Assembly (NCBI GenBank): GCA_030040455.1
Contig: JASHTR010000238.1
Coordinates: 1-6,010 of the forward strand
DNA length: 6,010 nucleotides
From: Terriglobia bacterium
GTDB lineage: Bacteria; Acidobacteriota; Terriglobia; UBA7540
Direction of reading: 5' to 3'
The translations under genes and the position numbers were made by a program. Shown here one piece after another: positions 1 to 6,010 of this stretch. Each line of letters begins with the position of its first letter. Within the stretch, counting starts at the first letter, position 1. Under the pieces are notes generated by a model. The model saw only the letters and a program-made list of their open reading frames with translations, searched no databases and was not told the DNA's origin.

Positions 1-17
1 CTTACGAGCAGTCGTTT

Positions 18-1133
18 TCACAATGCGCCACGCCAAATAATGAGTCCGGTGAGAGTGCCAATACCGGTGGCCAAGCCCTGCTTGCCGATGAGTTTGCCCG
101 TACTGTCGGGCACCACGAGGATATCATTGGCGGTCAGAATAGGGTCCTTTGCCTTGCCCTTCATGATCTTGCCCAGGTCGATTTGCATTTCTGTCCGCGT
201 CCCATTCGGCAAGCTATGGATAACTTCACAATGCTTCTTGCTCGGGTTGACGGTGAACCCTTCTGCCAGCGCTAAAGCCTGCAACGCCGTCAGGCTGTCC
301 CTGTCCTCTAGCGTGAATCCTCCGGGTCTCCTTACGGCCCCGACCACGTACACAATCCCGGCCTTGCTCACCGTCACCGTATCAAAGGGAGCAATCGGAA
401 TATCAAGGGCGCTATCGTGAGAATAGAGCAGCAGCCCCAGGTCGACTTTAACTTGATCCGAAGCGAGGACGTCCAGGCCCTTCACCTGTTTGAGGCCGGC
501 AAAACCATTCTTCCGCGTAATATAAACCCATCGTCCGGCGGGCGCAGCGCCCACGGTGTTTCCCGTGCCGGTCCCAGGCATGTTTACACCGCCAGCCATG
601 GCAATCACCTGGACCAGTGTTCGCTCTCCCGGCAATTGGTAGAGCCCGGGCTTCGCCACCGCGCCCATGATGGAAACAGGCCGTGCGTGGAATTGCTTGA
701 TGAAGATGCTAACGTGCGGGTCCTCAAGGTACGATTTCCCCCATTCTTTCTGCAACTCATCGCGCAATTCGACGGCAGTAAGGCCCGCTGCGCGGACCCT
801 TCCCAGCAGTTTCACGGTAATGGAGCCATCGTTCTCTACGCGAACCGTCTGCGTCATTTCCGGAAGATTGAAAACCGTGATGGTAAGCACGTCCTCTGGG
901 CCGAGCACGTAATCCGGTCCAATCATCCCACCACCCGCTACATCCTGCGTGCTCGGACCCTGCTGATTTGGCTCTTCGGCGTCGATCCCCGCTCCGGGGT
1001 CCACCTCTTGTTGCGTCATGGCATTCTGCTGCAAGACGTCAGATTGAGATTGGGCTGAGGCAGGCTTTGGAAGCAAAAAAAGGCAAACCACCACCCCCAT
1101 GAGCATCCATAATATTTTCTCAGAGGACCTCAT
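18..1133 (-). CDS. Polysaccharide export protein, Wza/SLBB family
   Basis: Probable periplasmic/outer-membrane component of a capsule or exopolysaccharide export channel. Numbering is from the ATG at 1133 (371 aa). A signal peptide is visible: a short charged start (residues 1-6), a hydrophobic core at 8-21, and an AxA-type cleavage site (PASA|QS, about residue 27). No lipobox cysteine sits at the cleavage point, so unlike E. coli Wza it does not look like a lipoprotein. After a Gln/Asp-rich linker comes a poly-export domain (about 72-148, opening with DYVLGPEDVLTITVF), a first SLBB beta-grasp domain (about 151-235, VSIMGAVAKPGLYQL) and a second (about 259-342, VYVVGAVRRPGGFTL). A hydrophobic C-terminal segment (about 353-367) could be the membrane-spanning helix, as in Wza. 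The length is typical of the family. The ATG is preferred over an in-frame GTG at 1139 because GAGGTG (1142-1137) lies just upstream of the ATG and would overlap the GTG. The family call is secure; the polymer exported is unknown. Confidence 0.9.
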   Translation of the reverse strand: MRSSEKILWMLMGVVVCLFLLPKPASAQSQSDVLQQNAMTQQEVDPGAGIDAEEPNQQGPSTQDVAGGGMIGPDYVLGPEDVLTITVFNLPEMTQTVRVENDGSITVKLLGRVRAAGLTAVELRDELQKEWGKSYLEDPHVSIFIKQFHARPVSIMGAVAKPGLYQLPGERTLVQVIAMAGGVNMPGTGTGNTVGAAPAGRWVYITRKNGFAGLKQVKGLDVLASDQVKVDLGLLLYSHDSALDIPIAPFDTVTVSKAGIVYVVGAVRRPGGFTLEDRDSLTALQALALAEGFTVNPSKKHCEVIHSLPNGTRTEMQIDLGKIMKGKAKDPILTANDILVVPDSTGKLIGKQGLATGIGTLTGLIIWRGAL

Positions 1134-1136
1134 AGG

Positions 1137-1142
1137 CACCTC
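1137..1142 (-). promoter_or_regulatory. Shine-Dalgarno for the SLBB export gene
   Basis: GAGGTG on the minus strand, with its GAGG core 5 nt before the ATG at 1133. It decides the start in favour of ATG over the in-frame GTG at 1139, which lies inside this motif. Confidence 0.5.
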
Positions 1143-1187
1143 GCGGAAAACGAAAGCGGCTTAGCATTCTCAGGACTGCAAGAGGAA

Positions 1188-1199
1188 CCAGGATCCTGG
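1188..1199. repeat. 12-bp perfect palindrome CCAGGATCCTGG
   Basis: A perfect inverted repeat lies between the candidate promoter and the export gene start, about 55 nt upstream of the ATG. Symmetry extends no further. It could be a binding site for a dimeric regulator or may be chance. It is too short, and lacks a T-run, to be an intrinsic terminator. Confidence 0.35.
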
Positions 1200-1242
1200 G
1201 GCGCCTCGCTTCAGTAAGACGCACAAACCCCGGAAGATATTG

Positions 1243-1271
1243 AGGTTAAACAAGAACACGCCCATTGTCAA
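1243..1271 (-). promoter_or_regulatory. Candidate sigma-70-like promoter overlapping NYN stop
   Basis: A perfect TTGACA (-35 consensus) lies at 1271-1266 on the minus strand and contains the TGA stop of the NYN gene. A 17-nt spacer leads to TAACCT (1248-1243), which matches the TATAAT consensus at only three of six positions. Position and spacing would suit transcription of the export gene, but the weak -10 box and the chance of a random hexamer keep this tentative. Confidence 0.25.
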
Positions 1272-2737
1272 GGCTCCGAAGCTTCTTCGGCAGGCTTGCG
1301 CTGAGAAGTTGACCGGCGTCGAGCTCCTTTGCTCGCAGTTCTGGTCGCGCGCGTCTTGCGTCCCTTGCGTTCCCGGCCAAGCGCAGGCCTGTGTTGCGCG
1401 GGTGGCGCCAAGACGAGCTCTTCCGCATCCAGAGAAGCGGCCGTTGTAAGCGCCGGGAATTCCTCTGCTTCGACGGTCATGGCCGCTTCTGCCCCTTCAT
1501 TTCCCACGGCCTGATACGAGCTGCTGGTAACTTCCGGGATAGCGTCACTCGCTAGTTCTGCGACTAATTCGGCGACCGGCTCGAGGGCAGCGGATGGCTT
1601 GGAGGCAGACGCTGGTGAATAAACTCGCCAGATGCCTTTGTGGTCTCTCGCTAGCTTGAGGACGCCTTCCCGCTGGGCGTGTCGGAGAAGGTCCAGGGTT
1701 CCTTGATAACCGTTCTGCCGCTCGTCGAAATTGGGGTCCAGCGCGCGCATTCGTTGCCGGACTTGCCGCATATAAAGCGGCCTTCCTGGAAGCTTCTGTG
1801 TGGCCACTGCCAGGGCCTGCTTCACGAGCTCGAGCGCGGCTGGATTGGGAGCTAGCGGCGCGGGTTGTTTCACGTCGCTGGCGGGCGCGAACGCGGTGGC
1901 CTCGCCTTCCGGCGCTCCGCTTTCCATCCCATCCGCTTCCACGGGGAAAGCACCCCTCCCTTCGTCGTTCCCTTCTGCCGGCTCCACGAGGTAGCCACGA
2001 TCCGTGCGGCGGAGGTGCGCCCGGCCCGCACGCTCGACCTTCTGCATGAATTCCAAAAACGAGCCCGCGCCATAGTCCCGCTCGCTGAACGTGGAATCCA
2101 GTTGGAGCAGCGTGCTCTTGAGGAGCCCGAGCTGAGAGGCCACGCCGCGGTCGGCCAGAATTTTGAGCGCGCGCTGGATGTTGGGCAAAGCTTCGGAAAG
2201 CGCTCGCGTCTCGAGGTTGGCCCGCCCACCGCTCTCGCCTCGCCTCGCGCGCGCCGCGCGGCCAGCGTCCCGCAGCAGGTTCTCATAGGCCACGAACTCC
2301 GTGCAGTTCTTCTGAAGAATATTGCTGGTGAAGGACCGCCCGCCCACAACGAACACCTGCTTGTCAAACTGCTTCAACTTTTCGACCAGCGCCATGAAGT
2401 CGCTGTCGCCGCCGACGATGGCAAAGGCGGTGATGTGGTGGCGCGTAAAGGCCATTTCCAGAGCGTCCAGGGCCAGGTTGATATCGGCTCCGTTCTTGTC
2501 GCCGCGTGGCGTCACGCTTCGCTGGACCATCTGGATTGCGTGCTGCGTCATCTGCCGGCTGTAATCCCCAGCGCGCGCCCAGTCGCCATAGGCAATCTTG
2601 GCGACCACCTCGCCCCGCTCCTTCAACGCCTCGAGCACCAGCGATACGTCAAAATCCTTTCCCAGGGTGTCTTTCACGCCAATCTGGATGTTGTCAAAAT
2701 CAATGAAGACGGCAAGTTTCAAGCGTTCTTCCGGCAC
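1268..2737 (-). CDS. NYN-domain (LabA-like) protein with two LOTUS/OST-HTH-like modules
   Basis: Probable RNA-directed nuclease or RNA-binding adaptor of the LabA/DUF88 branch of the NYN (PIN-like) superfamily. Numbering is from a GTG at 2737 (489 aa). The NYN domain spans about 7-155, with the expected acidic residues: D13/D15 in FIDFDN, D85 and D91 in GADINLALD, and D111/D113 in GGDSDF. A LOTUS-like winged-helix module follows (about 183-252), then an acidic/Ala-rich linker, a second similar module (about 301-373), another Ala/Glu-rich linker and a strongly basic tail (about 455-481). The two modules share a DxxFxER...G...L...GxxxLxR...G pattern, suggesting duplication. The open frame extends upstream to an ATG at 2863, but that would overlap the TetR gene by 80 nt. 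The GTG has AAAGGA 10 nt upstream and gives the family-typical N-terminus MPEERLKLAVFIDFDN. It lies 46 nt after the TetR stop, so it is probably cotranscribed. The RNA target is unknown and nuclease activity is inferred, not shown. Confidence 0.85.
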   Translation of the reverse strand: MPEERLKLAVFIDFDNIQIGVKDTLGKDFDVSLVLEALKERGEVVAKIAYGDWARAGDYSRQMTQHAIQMVQRSVTPRGDKNGADINLALDALEMAFTRHHITAFAIVGGDSDFMALVEKLKQFDKQVFVVGGRSFTSNILQKNCTEFVAYENLLRDAGRAARARRGESGGRANLETRALSEALPNIQRALKILADRGVASQLGLLKSTLLQLDSTFSERDYGAGSFLEFMQKVERAGRAHLRRTDRGYLVEPAEGNDEGRGAFPVEADGMESGAPEGEATAFAPASDVKQPAPLAPNPAALELVKQALAVATQKLPGRPLYMRQVRQRMRALDPNFDERQNGYQGTLDLLRHAQREGVLKLARDHKGIWRVYSPASASKPSAALEPVAELVAELASDAIPEVTSSSYQAVGNEGAEAAMTVEAEEFPALTTAASLDAEELVLAPPAQHRPALGRERKGRKTRATRTASKGARRRSTSQRKPAEEASEP

Positions 2738-2747
2738 GGCAAATCTA

Positions 2748-2753
2748 TCCTTT
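2748..2753 (-). promoter_or_regulatory. Shine-Dalgarno supporting the GTG start of the NYN gene
   Basis: AAAGGA on the minus strand, ending 10 nt before the GTG at 2737. The spacing is slightly long but usable. It lies in the short gap after the TetR stop codon and favours the GTG over the far-upstream ATG at 2863. Confidence 0.5.
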
Positions 2754-2783
2754 CGTGGCGTGGGAATCGCCTTCTCATATTTT

Positions 2784-3392
2784 CTACGGTCGAAGAAGAT
2801 ACGCCCCGAGAAACGCGCGGCAGCGGTTCCGATAGCTCTCCAGGTCGGCGGCAGAAGCCGCAACCATCCATTGCAGGCAATAACCGTCCACTAGCCCGCG
2901 GATGGTGCGGGCAACATCGTCCGGCTTGACTTGTCGGAATTGTCCTTGCCGGATTCCTTCTTCAATGATGGCAGTGTCACGCTTGCGGCATTTCTCCAGG
3001 AAGGAAAAGAGCAGCATTCGGAATCGCTCGGAGCGAAGGCTCAGAACCACAAACTCAAAAAACACCATGTAGAGCTTTCGATTCACCTCGGGGCTGTGAA
3101 AAAGTACCTCCAATTCCGACGCCAACTGCGCCCGAGGTCCCTGTTGCGTTCGCGTCACTTCCTCCAGAGTCCGGTCGAGCTGAGAGAGCAGCCACTCGCA
3201 CACGGCGAAAAGCAGATCGTCCTTGGTGCGAAAATAATAAAGCGCTCCTCCTTTGCTCGATCCGGCTCGGGCCACTACCGAGTCAATGGTCGTTCCCTGA
3301 ATGCCCCTTTCGAGAATCTCCGCATACCCGGCACGGATGAGTGTTTCGCGTCGCCGCTCAGCAAGTTGGGGGTTAGCACGGCGTGGACTCAT
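2784..3392 (-). CDS. TetR/AcrR-family transcriptional regulator
   Basis: Cytoplasmic DNA-binding repressor, expected to act as a dimer; 202 aa, normal length for the family. The N-terminal helix-turn-helix spans about residues 13-60. Its turn and recognition helix are clear at 40-60 (VARAGSSKGGALYYFRTKDDL), the classic TetR signature in the SKGG-xLYYF form seen in BetI-like members. The C-terminal ligand/dimerisation domain (about 80-200) is all-helical, with aromatic and aliphatic stretches such as residues 107-118, and resembles the BetI-type C-terminal domain. The ligand cannot be read from sequence. The gene starts 39 nt after the ROK stop and ends 46 nt before the NYN start, so it sits inside the apparent operon. 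The ATG has no recognisable Shine-Dalgarno (the upstream bases are pyrimidine-rich), suggesting weak initiation or coupling to the upstream gene. No operator-like palindrome is evident in the short upstream gap. Confidence 0.92.
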   Translation of the reverse strand: MSPRRANPQLAERRRETLIRAGYAEILERGIQGTTIDSVVARAGSSKGGALYYFRTKDDLLFAVCEWLLSQLDRTLEEVTRTQQGPRAQLASELEVLFHSPEVNRKLYMVFFEFVVLSLRSERFRMLLFSFLEKCRKRDTAIIEEGIRQGQFRQVKPDDVARTIRGLVDGYCLQWMVAASAADLESYRNRCRAFLGAYLLRP

Positions 3393-3431
3393 TGATGAGA
3401 AGGATGACTTCGGCCGCCCAGACAGACTATT

Positions 3432-4385
3432 TTAGCATGGCCTGACCATATCCATCGCTAGCGCCGCCGCACCATGAAGCGGAGCAAAGTCGCCAAGCTC
3501 GGCAAGCACGATTTCAGTGGTATCGGGAAACATCGGTGACCGCCAGTTCCGGAGCGACTGGTGGATGGACTGAACCAGGAAATCTCCAGCCCCCGCGACG
3601 CCGCCGCCGAGAATGATCTTGTCCGGATCAAGCAAACGGATCGTGATGAGGAGCGCGCGGGCGAGCCACTCCATGGCCTCTTGAAAAATCGTTTCGGCGG
3701 CCGGATCTCCTTCCCTGGCTGCACCCACCAACTCGCGTGCGGTGAGGTTTTCCGCTTTTCCAAGCTTCAGCAGCTCCACCGCCTCCCGGGGATGATGCGC
3801 TGCAAATTCGCGAACCTTCTGGTCAAGAGCCCGTCCAGAAGCCAGCGACTCCGTGCAACCACTTTTTAACCCGCACGTGCAGGTTCTCTCCGAATGGGTC
3901 AAAGGGATATGGCCGATCTCACCGGCCATTCCATCCCTGCCGCGATGCAGCCGTCCATGGCAGATGATTCCGCCGCCAATCCCCGTGCTCAAAGTTAAGT
4001 AGACCATCGATTCGGTTCCCCGCCCCGCGCCAAACCGATGCTCGCCCAAGGCGCCGCAGTTAGCGTCGTTATCCACGCGGCACGGCAGGCCGAAGGTGTT
4101 CTCGACCCACTCGGCCAGCGCAAAATTTCTCCATCCGGGCGTGTGCACCGAGGTGACGCGCTGGCTCTTGAAATCAACAGGACCGCCAAAACTCACGCCG
4201 CAGGCTCCGATCTCGGTTTCCCGGCGCAAAGCATCAACCCGCTCCCGAAGCTGGTCTAACATCCAGTCGCGCCCGCCGGAATGCGACGTTTTGTCTTCGA
4301 GAACCGCAAGGCGGCGACCCTCGGGATCAAACAGACCCGCGCGGAAACGCGTTCCGCCAATGTCGATGGCAATGAGATGGTGCAT
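3432..4385 (-). CDS. ROK-family sugar kinase (glucokinase-like)
   Basis: Cytoplasmic ATP-dependent kinase, probably phosphorylating glucose or a related hexose or amino-sugar; 317 aa, typical for ROK kinases. Visible motifs: phosphate-1 loop DIGGT (8-12); GGPVD (67-71); the catalytic Asp in DNDAN (D107); STGIGGG (133-139); the ExGH motif (E156, H159); the zinc cluster H159, C169, C171, C177; and the adenosine-region glycines LGGGVAGAG (259-267). There is no N-terminal winged helix, so it is a kinase and not a ROK repressor of the NagC/Mlc/XylR type. The cysteine loop reads CTCGLKSGCTE, one residue longer between the second and third Cys than the usual CxCGxxGCxE. The gene begins 17 nt after the dxs stop; only a weak GAGA precedes the ATG, so translational coupling with dxs is plausible. 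The exact sugar cannot be decided from motifs alone. Confidence 0.9.
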   Translation of the reverse strand: MHHLIAIDIGGTRFRAGLFDPEGRRLAVLEDKTSHSGGRDWMLDQLRERVDALRRETEIGACGVSFGGPVDFKSQRVTSVHTPGWRNFALAEWVENTFGLPCRVDNDANCGALGEHRFGAGRGTESMVYLTLSTGIGGGIICHGRLHRGRDGMAGEIGHIPLTHSERTCTCGLKSGCTESLASGRALDQKVREFAAHHPREAVELLKLGKAENLTARELVGAAREGDPAAETIFQEAMEWLARALLITIRLLDPDKIILGGGVAGAGDFLVQSIHQSLRNWRSPMFPDTTEIVLAELGDFAPLHGAAALAMDMVRPC

Positions 4386-4402
4386 GCCGGATCTCGCGCC
4401 AT

Positions 4403-6010
4403 TCAGGAGTGGCTTGCCGAGCGGTAGCGAAGCTCCGGGCGCGCGGGGGACGCCTCGGCATAGTTTCGGATTCGTTCAACAATTCCGTCCACGTCCAGAC
4501 CGTACTTTGCGTGCAGCAGATTGGGGGCGCCGTGAGGGATGATGCGATCCGGCACGGCAAGCCGAAGAATGCTGGCAGGAATCTTGTGGTCGTGGAGCAT
4601 GGCGGCAACCGAGGCGCCAAAGCCGCCGGCCGCGGTGCCCTCCTCAGCCGTCACCAGGAACTGTTTTTCTGCCGCGAGGACCGCAAAGAGCTCCTCATCC
4701 AGCGGCTTCATGAACCGCGCGTTGATCACAGTCGCCCGGATGCCCAGCCCATCAAGGCGTGAAGCAGCTTCCAGGCACGGATAGACCATGCTGCCGAGCG
4801 CCAGAATGGCGATGTCGTCTCCCTCGCGCAGAATTTCCGCCTTGCCGGTTTCAAGGCGCTTGAACTCGGGATCGATGGGCACGCCCACGCCGTTGCCGCG
4901 CGGATAACGAACGGCGGCCGGGGCGTCGAGACAGACGGCGGTATAAAGCATGTGACGCAACTCATTTTCATCCTTGGGCGCCATCACGGTCATTCCCGGC
5001 AGCGCTGAAAGATAGACAAGATCGTAAAGACCGTGGTGGGTGGGCCCGTCGGCGCCCACAATTCCGGCGCGGTCGAGGGCCAGGGTAACGGGCAAGCCCA
5101 TCAGGCAGACATCGTGGACCAGCTGATCGTAGGCGCGCTGTAGGAAGGTGGAATAGATTGCCGCAATCGGTCTCATGCCTTCGCAGGCCAGACCGGCGGC
5201 AAAGTCCACCGCGTGCTGTTCGGCAATGCCCACGTCAAAGAAGCGCTTGGGGAACTTCCTGGAGAACTCGTCCAGGCCAGTTCCCTCGCACATGGCCGCG
5301 GTAATGGCAACGATGCGGGAGTCCTTTTCCGCGAGATCGCAAGCCGCCTTCCCGAACACGGAGGTGTAGGAGGGCGCCTTGGTCGGAGACTTGGCAAAAG
5401 CGCCGGTCGAGACGTCAAATTGCGTCACGCCATGATATTTCATGGGAAGCTTTTCAGCGTGGGGATAACCTTTTCCCTTCTGCGTCACTACGTGTAACAG
5501 GGTCGGCTCGGGATTGTCCTTCACCTTGGCCAGCACGTCCAGCAGCTTGCCGATGTCGTGGCCGTTAATAGGCCCGACATATTCGAATCCCAGCTCCTCG
5601 AATACCATCCCCGGAATCAGCAGCGTTTTGGCTGAATCCAGGAGGTCGCGGGAGATGCGCAGCAGGCGAGTGCCGATGCGTGGAACCGAAAGGATCATCT
5701 TTTCCGCCTCCTGGGTAAGGCGGTGGTAAGGCTGACCGTGCACGATACGGTTCAGATAGCCGGCGATCGCTCCGACGTTGGGCGAAATGGACATCTCGTT
5801 ATCATTCAGAATCACCAGCACTTTTTTCCGAAGCGTGCCCAAGTTGTTGATCCCTTCGAGCGCCACGCCGCCCGTTAACCCGGCGTCGCCCACCACGGCC
5901 ACCACGTAATAATCCTCGCCTCTTAGGTCCCGGGCTGTCGCCATACCCAGCGCGCCGGAGATGGCCGTGCAGGCATGGGCCACGTTAAAGGCGTCGTAGG
6001 GGCTTTCGGA
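4403..6010 (-). CDS. dxs: 1-deoxy-D-xylulose-5-phosphate synthase, 5' end beyond window
   Basis: Thiamine-diphosphate enzyme condensing pyruvate and glyceraldehyde-3-phosphate to DXP, with loss of CO2: the first step of the MEP isoprenoid pathway, also feeding thiamine and pyridoxal synthesis. The reading frame is open through the window edge, giving 535 residues; roughly 110 N-terminal residues are missing compared with E. coli DXS. The GTG at 5983 is an internal valine, not the start, because the preceding residues SESPYDAFN match the family. In window numbering, the ThDP/Mg motif is GDAGLTGG (41-48) with N69 closing it. The transketolase-type central domain carries the catalytic Glu in GIAEQHA (E264). 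Substrate-site residues Y286, R292, D321, H325 and R371 correspond to conserved positions of the E. coli enzyme. The C-terminal domain (about 395-520) includes TAEEG and the GAPNLLHAKYGLD segment. Oddities are AHACT where GHSST is usual, and GDA in place of GDG. The stop lies 17 nt before the ROK gene. Confidence 0.96.
   Translation of the reverse strand, partial: SESPYDAFNVAHACTAISGALGMATARDLRGEDYYVVAVVGDAGLTGGVALEGINNLGTLRKKVLVILNDNEMSISPNVGAIAGYLNRIVHGQPYHRLTQEAEKMILSVPRIGTRLLRISRDLLDSAKTLLIPGMVFEELGFEYVGPINGHDIGKLLDVLAKVKDNPEPTLLHVVTQKGKGYPHAEKLPMKYHGVTQFDVSTGAFAKSPTKAPSYTSVFGKAACDLAEKDSRIVAITAAMCEGTGLDEFSRKFPKRFFDVGIAEQHAVDFAAGLACEGMRPIAAIYSTFLQRAYDQLVHDVCLMGLPVTLALDRAGIVGADGPTHHGLYDLVYLSALPGMTVMAPKDENELRHMLYTAVCLDAPAAVRYPRGNGVGVPIDPEFKRLETGKAEILREGDDIAILALGSMVYPCLEAASRLDGLGIRATVINARFMKPLDEELFAVLAAEKQFLVTAEEGTAAGGFGASVAAMLHDHKIPASILRLAVPDRIIPHGAPNLLHAKYGLDVDGIVERIRNYAEASPARPELRYRSASHS

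Larger units (their letters stand above)
1134..1267 (-). other. Intergenic region between NYN gene and export gene
   Basis: This is the longest non-coding stretch in the window (134 nt). On the minus strand it follows the NYN stop codon with a T-rich segment, then a perfect 12-bp palindrome, then the ribosome binding site of the export gene. No small ORF with a convincing start and no hairpin followed by a U-tract is visible, so no intrinsic terminator is called. It is the likeliest place for a promoter of the export gene, but the -10 match is poor. Confidence 0.5.

Noticed and set aside
1..17. Terminator or next gene downstream of the export gene
   Set aside because: Only 17 nt remain after the stop codon, with no hairpin, start codon or ribosome binding site that could be assessed.
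417..1058. Plus-strand open frame of 213 codons
   Set aside because: It is antisense to the SLBB export gene, whose minus-strand protein has clear domains. The plus-strand product has no recognisable features.
1276..1290. Hairpin with 6-bp stem (CCGAAG/CTTCGG) at the 3' end of the NYN gene
   Set aside because: The stem is short, lies inside the coding sequence and has no U-tract directly after it, so it is not a convincing intrinsic terminator.
2719..2778. Short minus-strand ORF (19 codons, ATG) in the TetR-NYN gap
   Set aside because: It has no Shine-Dalgarno and overlaps the NYN start in another frame. Its Arg-rich composition looks like chance; a leader-peptide role cannot be supported.
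1865..2929. Plus-strand open frame of 354 codons
   Set aside because: It lies entirely antisense to the NYN and TetR genes, matches no family I recognise, and is the expected shadow frame in GC-rich coding DNA.
5983..6010. GTG at 5983 as the dxs start
   Set aside because: The frame continues upstream to the window edge with residues SESPYDAFN that match the conserved DXS segment, so this GTG is an internal valine codon.

Overview
The window holds five genes, all on the minus strand, so transcription runs from high to low coordinates. In transcription order they are: a 5'-truncated dxs (1-deoxy-D-xylulose-5-phosphate synthase, MEP isoprenoid pathway), a ROK-family sugar kinase, a TetR-family repressor, a NYN-domain protein with two LOTUS/OST-HTH-like modules and a basic tail, and a periplasmic polysaccharide-export protein of the Wza/SLBB type. 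The sequence is GC-rich and densely coding. I see no RNA genes, mobile elements, CRISPR arrays or long repeats. The very long plus-strand open frames are antisense shadows typical of GC-rich DNA.

The first four genes are packed like an operon. The gaps are 17 nt (dxs to ROK), 39 nt (ROK to TetR) and 46 nt (TetR to NYN, if the GTG start chosen here is right). None of these gaps has room for a terminator plus a full promoter. A larger gap of 134 nt (1134-1267) separates the NYN gene from the export gene. It holds a candidate sigma-70-like -35 box overlapping the NYN stop codon, a 12-bp perfect palindrome and a good Shine-Dalgarno for the export gene. The export gene could therefore be a separate transcription unit or be read through from upstream.

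The organism is probably a Gram-negative-type bacterium with an outer membrane, because it carries a Wza/KpsD-like SLBB export protein. The general look of the proteins (SLBB protein with an AxA signal peptide instead of a lipobox, NYN protein opening with an EERLKLAVFIDFDN-type N-terminus) fits Acidobacteriota or a neighbouring phylum. That placement is inference from familiarity, not from a search.

Functionally the cluster mixes isoprenoid precursor supply (DXS uses pyruvate and glyceraldehyde-3-phosphate), sugar phosphorylation (ROK), a local regulator (TetR), a probable RNA-acting nuclease/adaptor (NYN-LOTUS) and envelope polysaccharide export. Isoprenoid lipid carriers and activated sugars both feed envelope glycan synthesis, which gives a loose possible link but no proof. 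Most of the window is ordinary. The item most worth a second look is the NYN protein with duplicated winged-helix modules.
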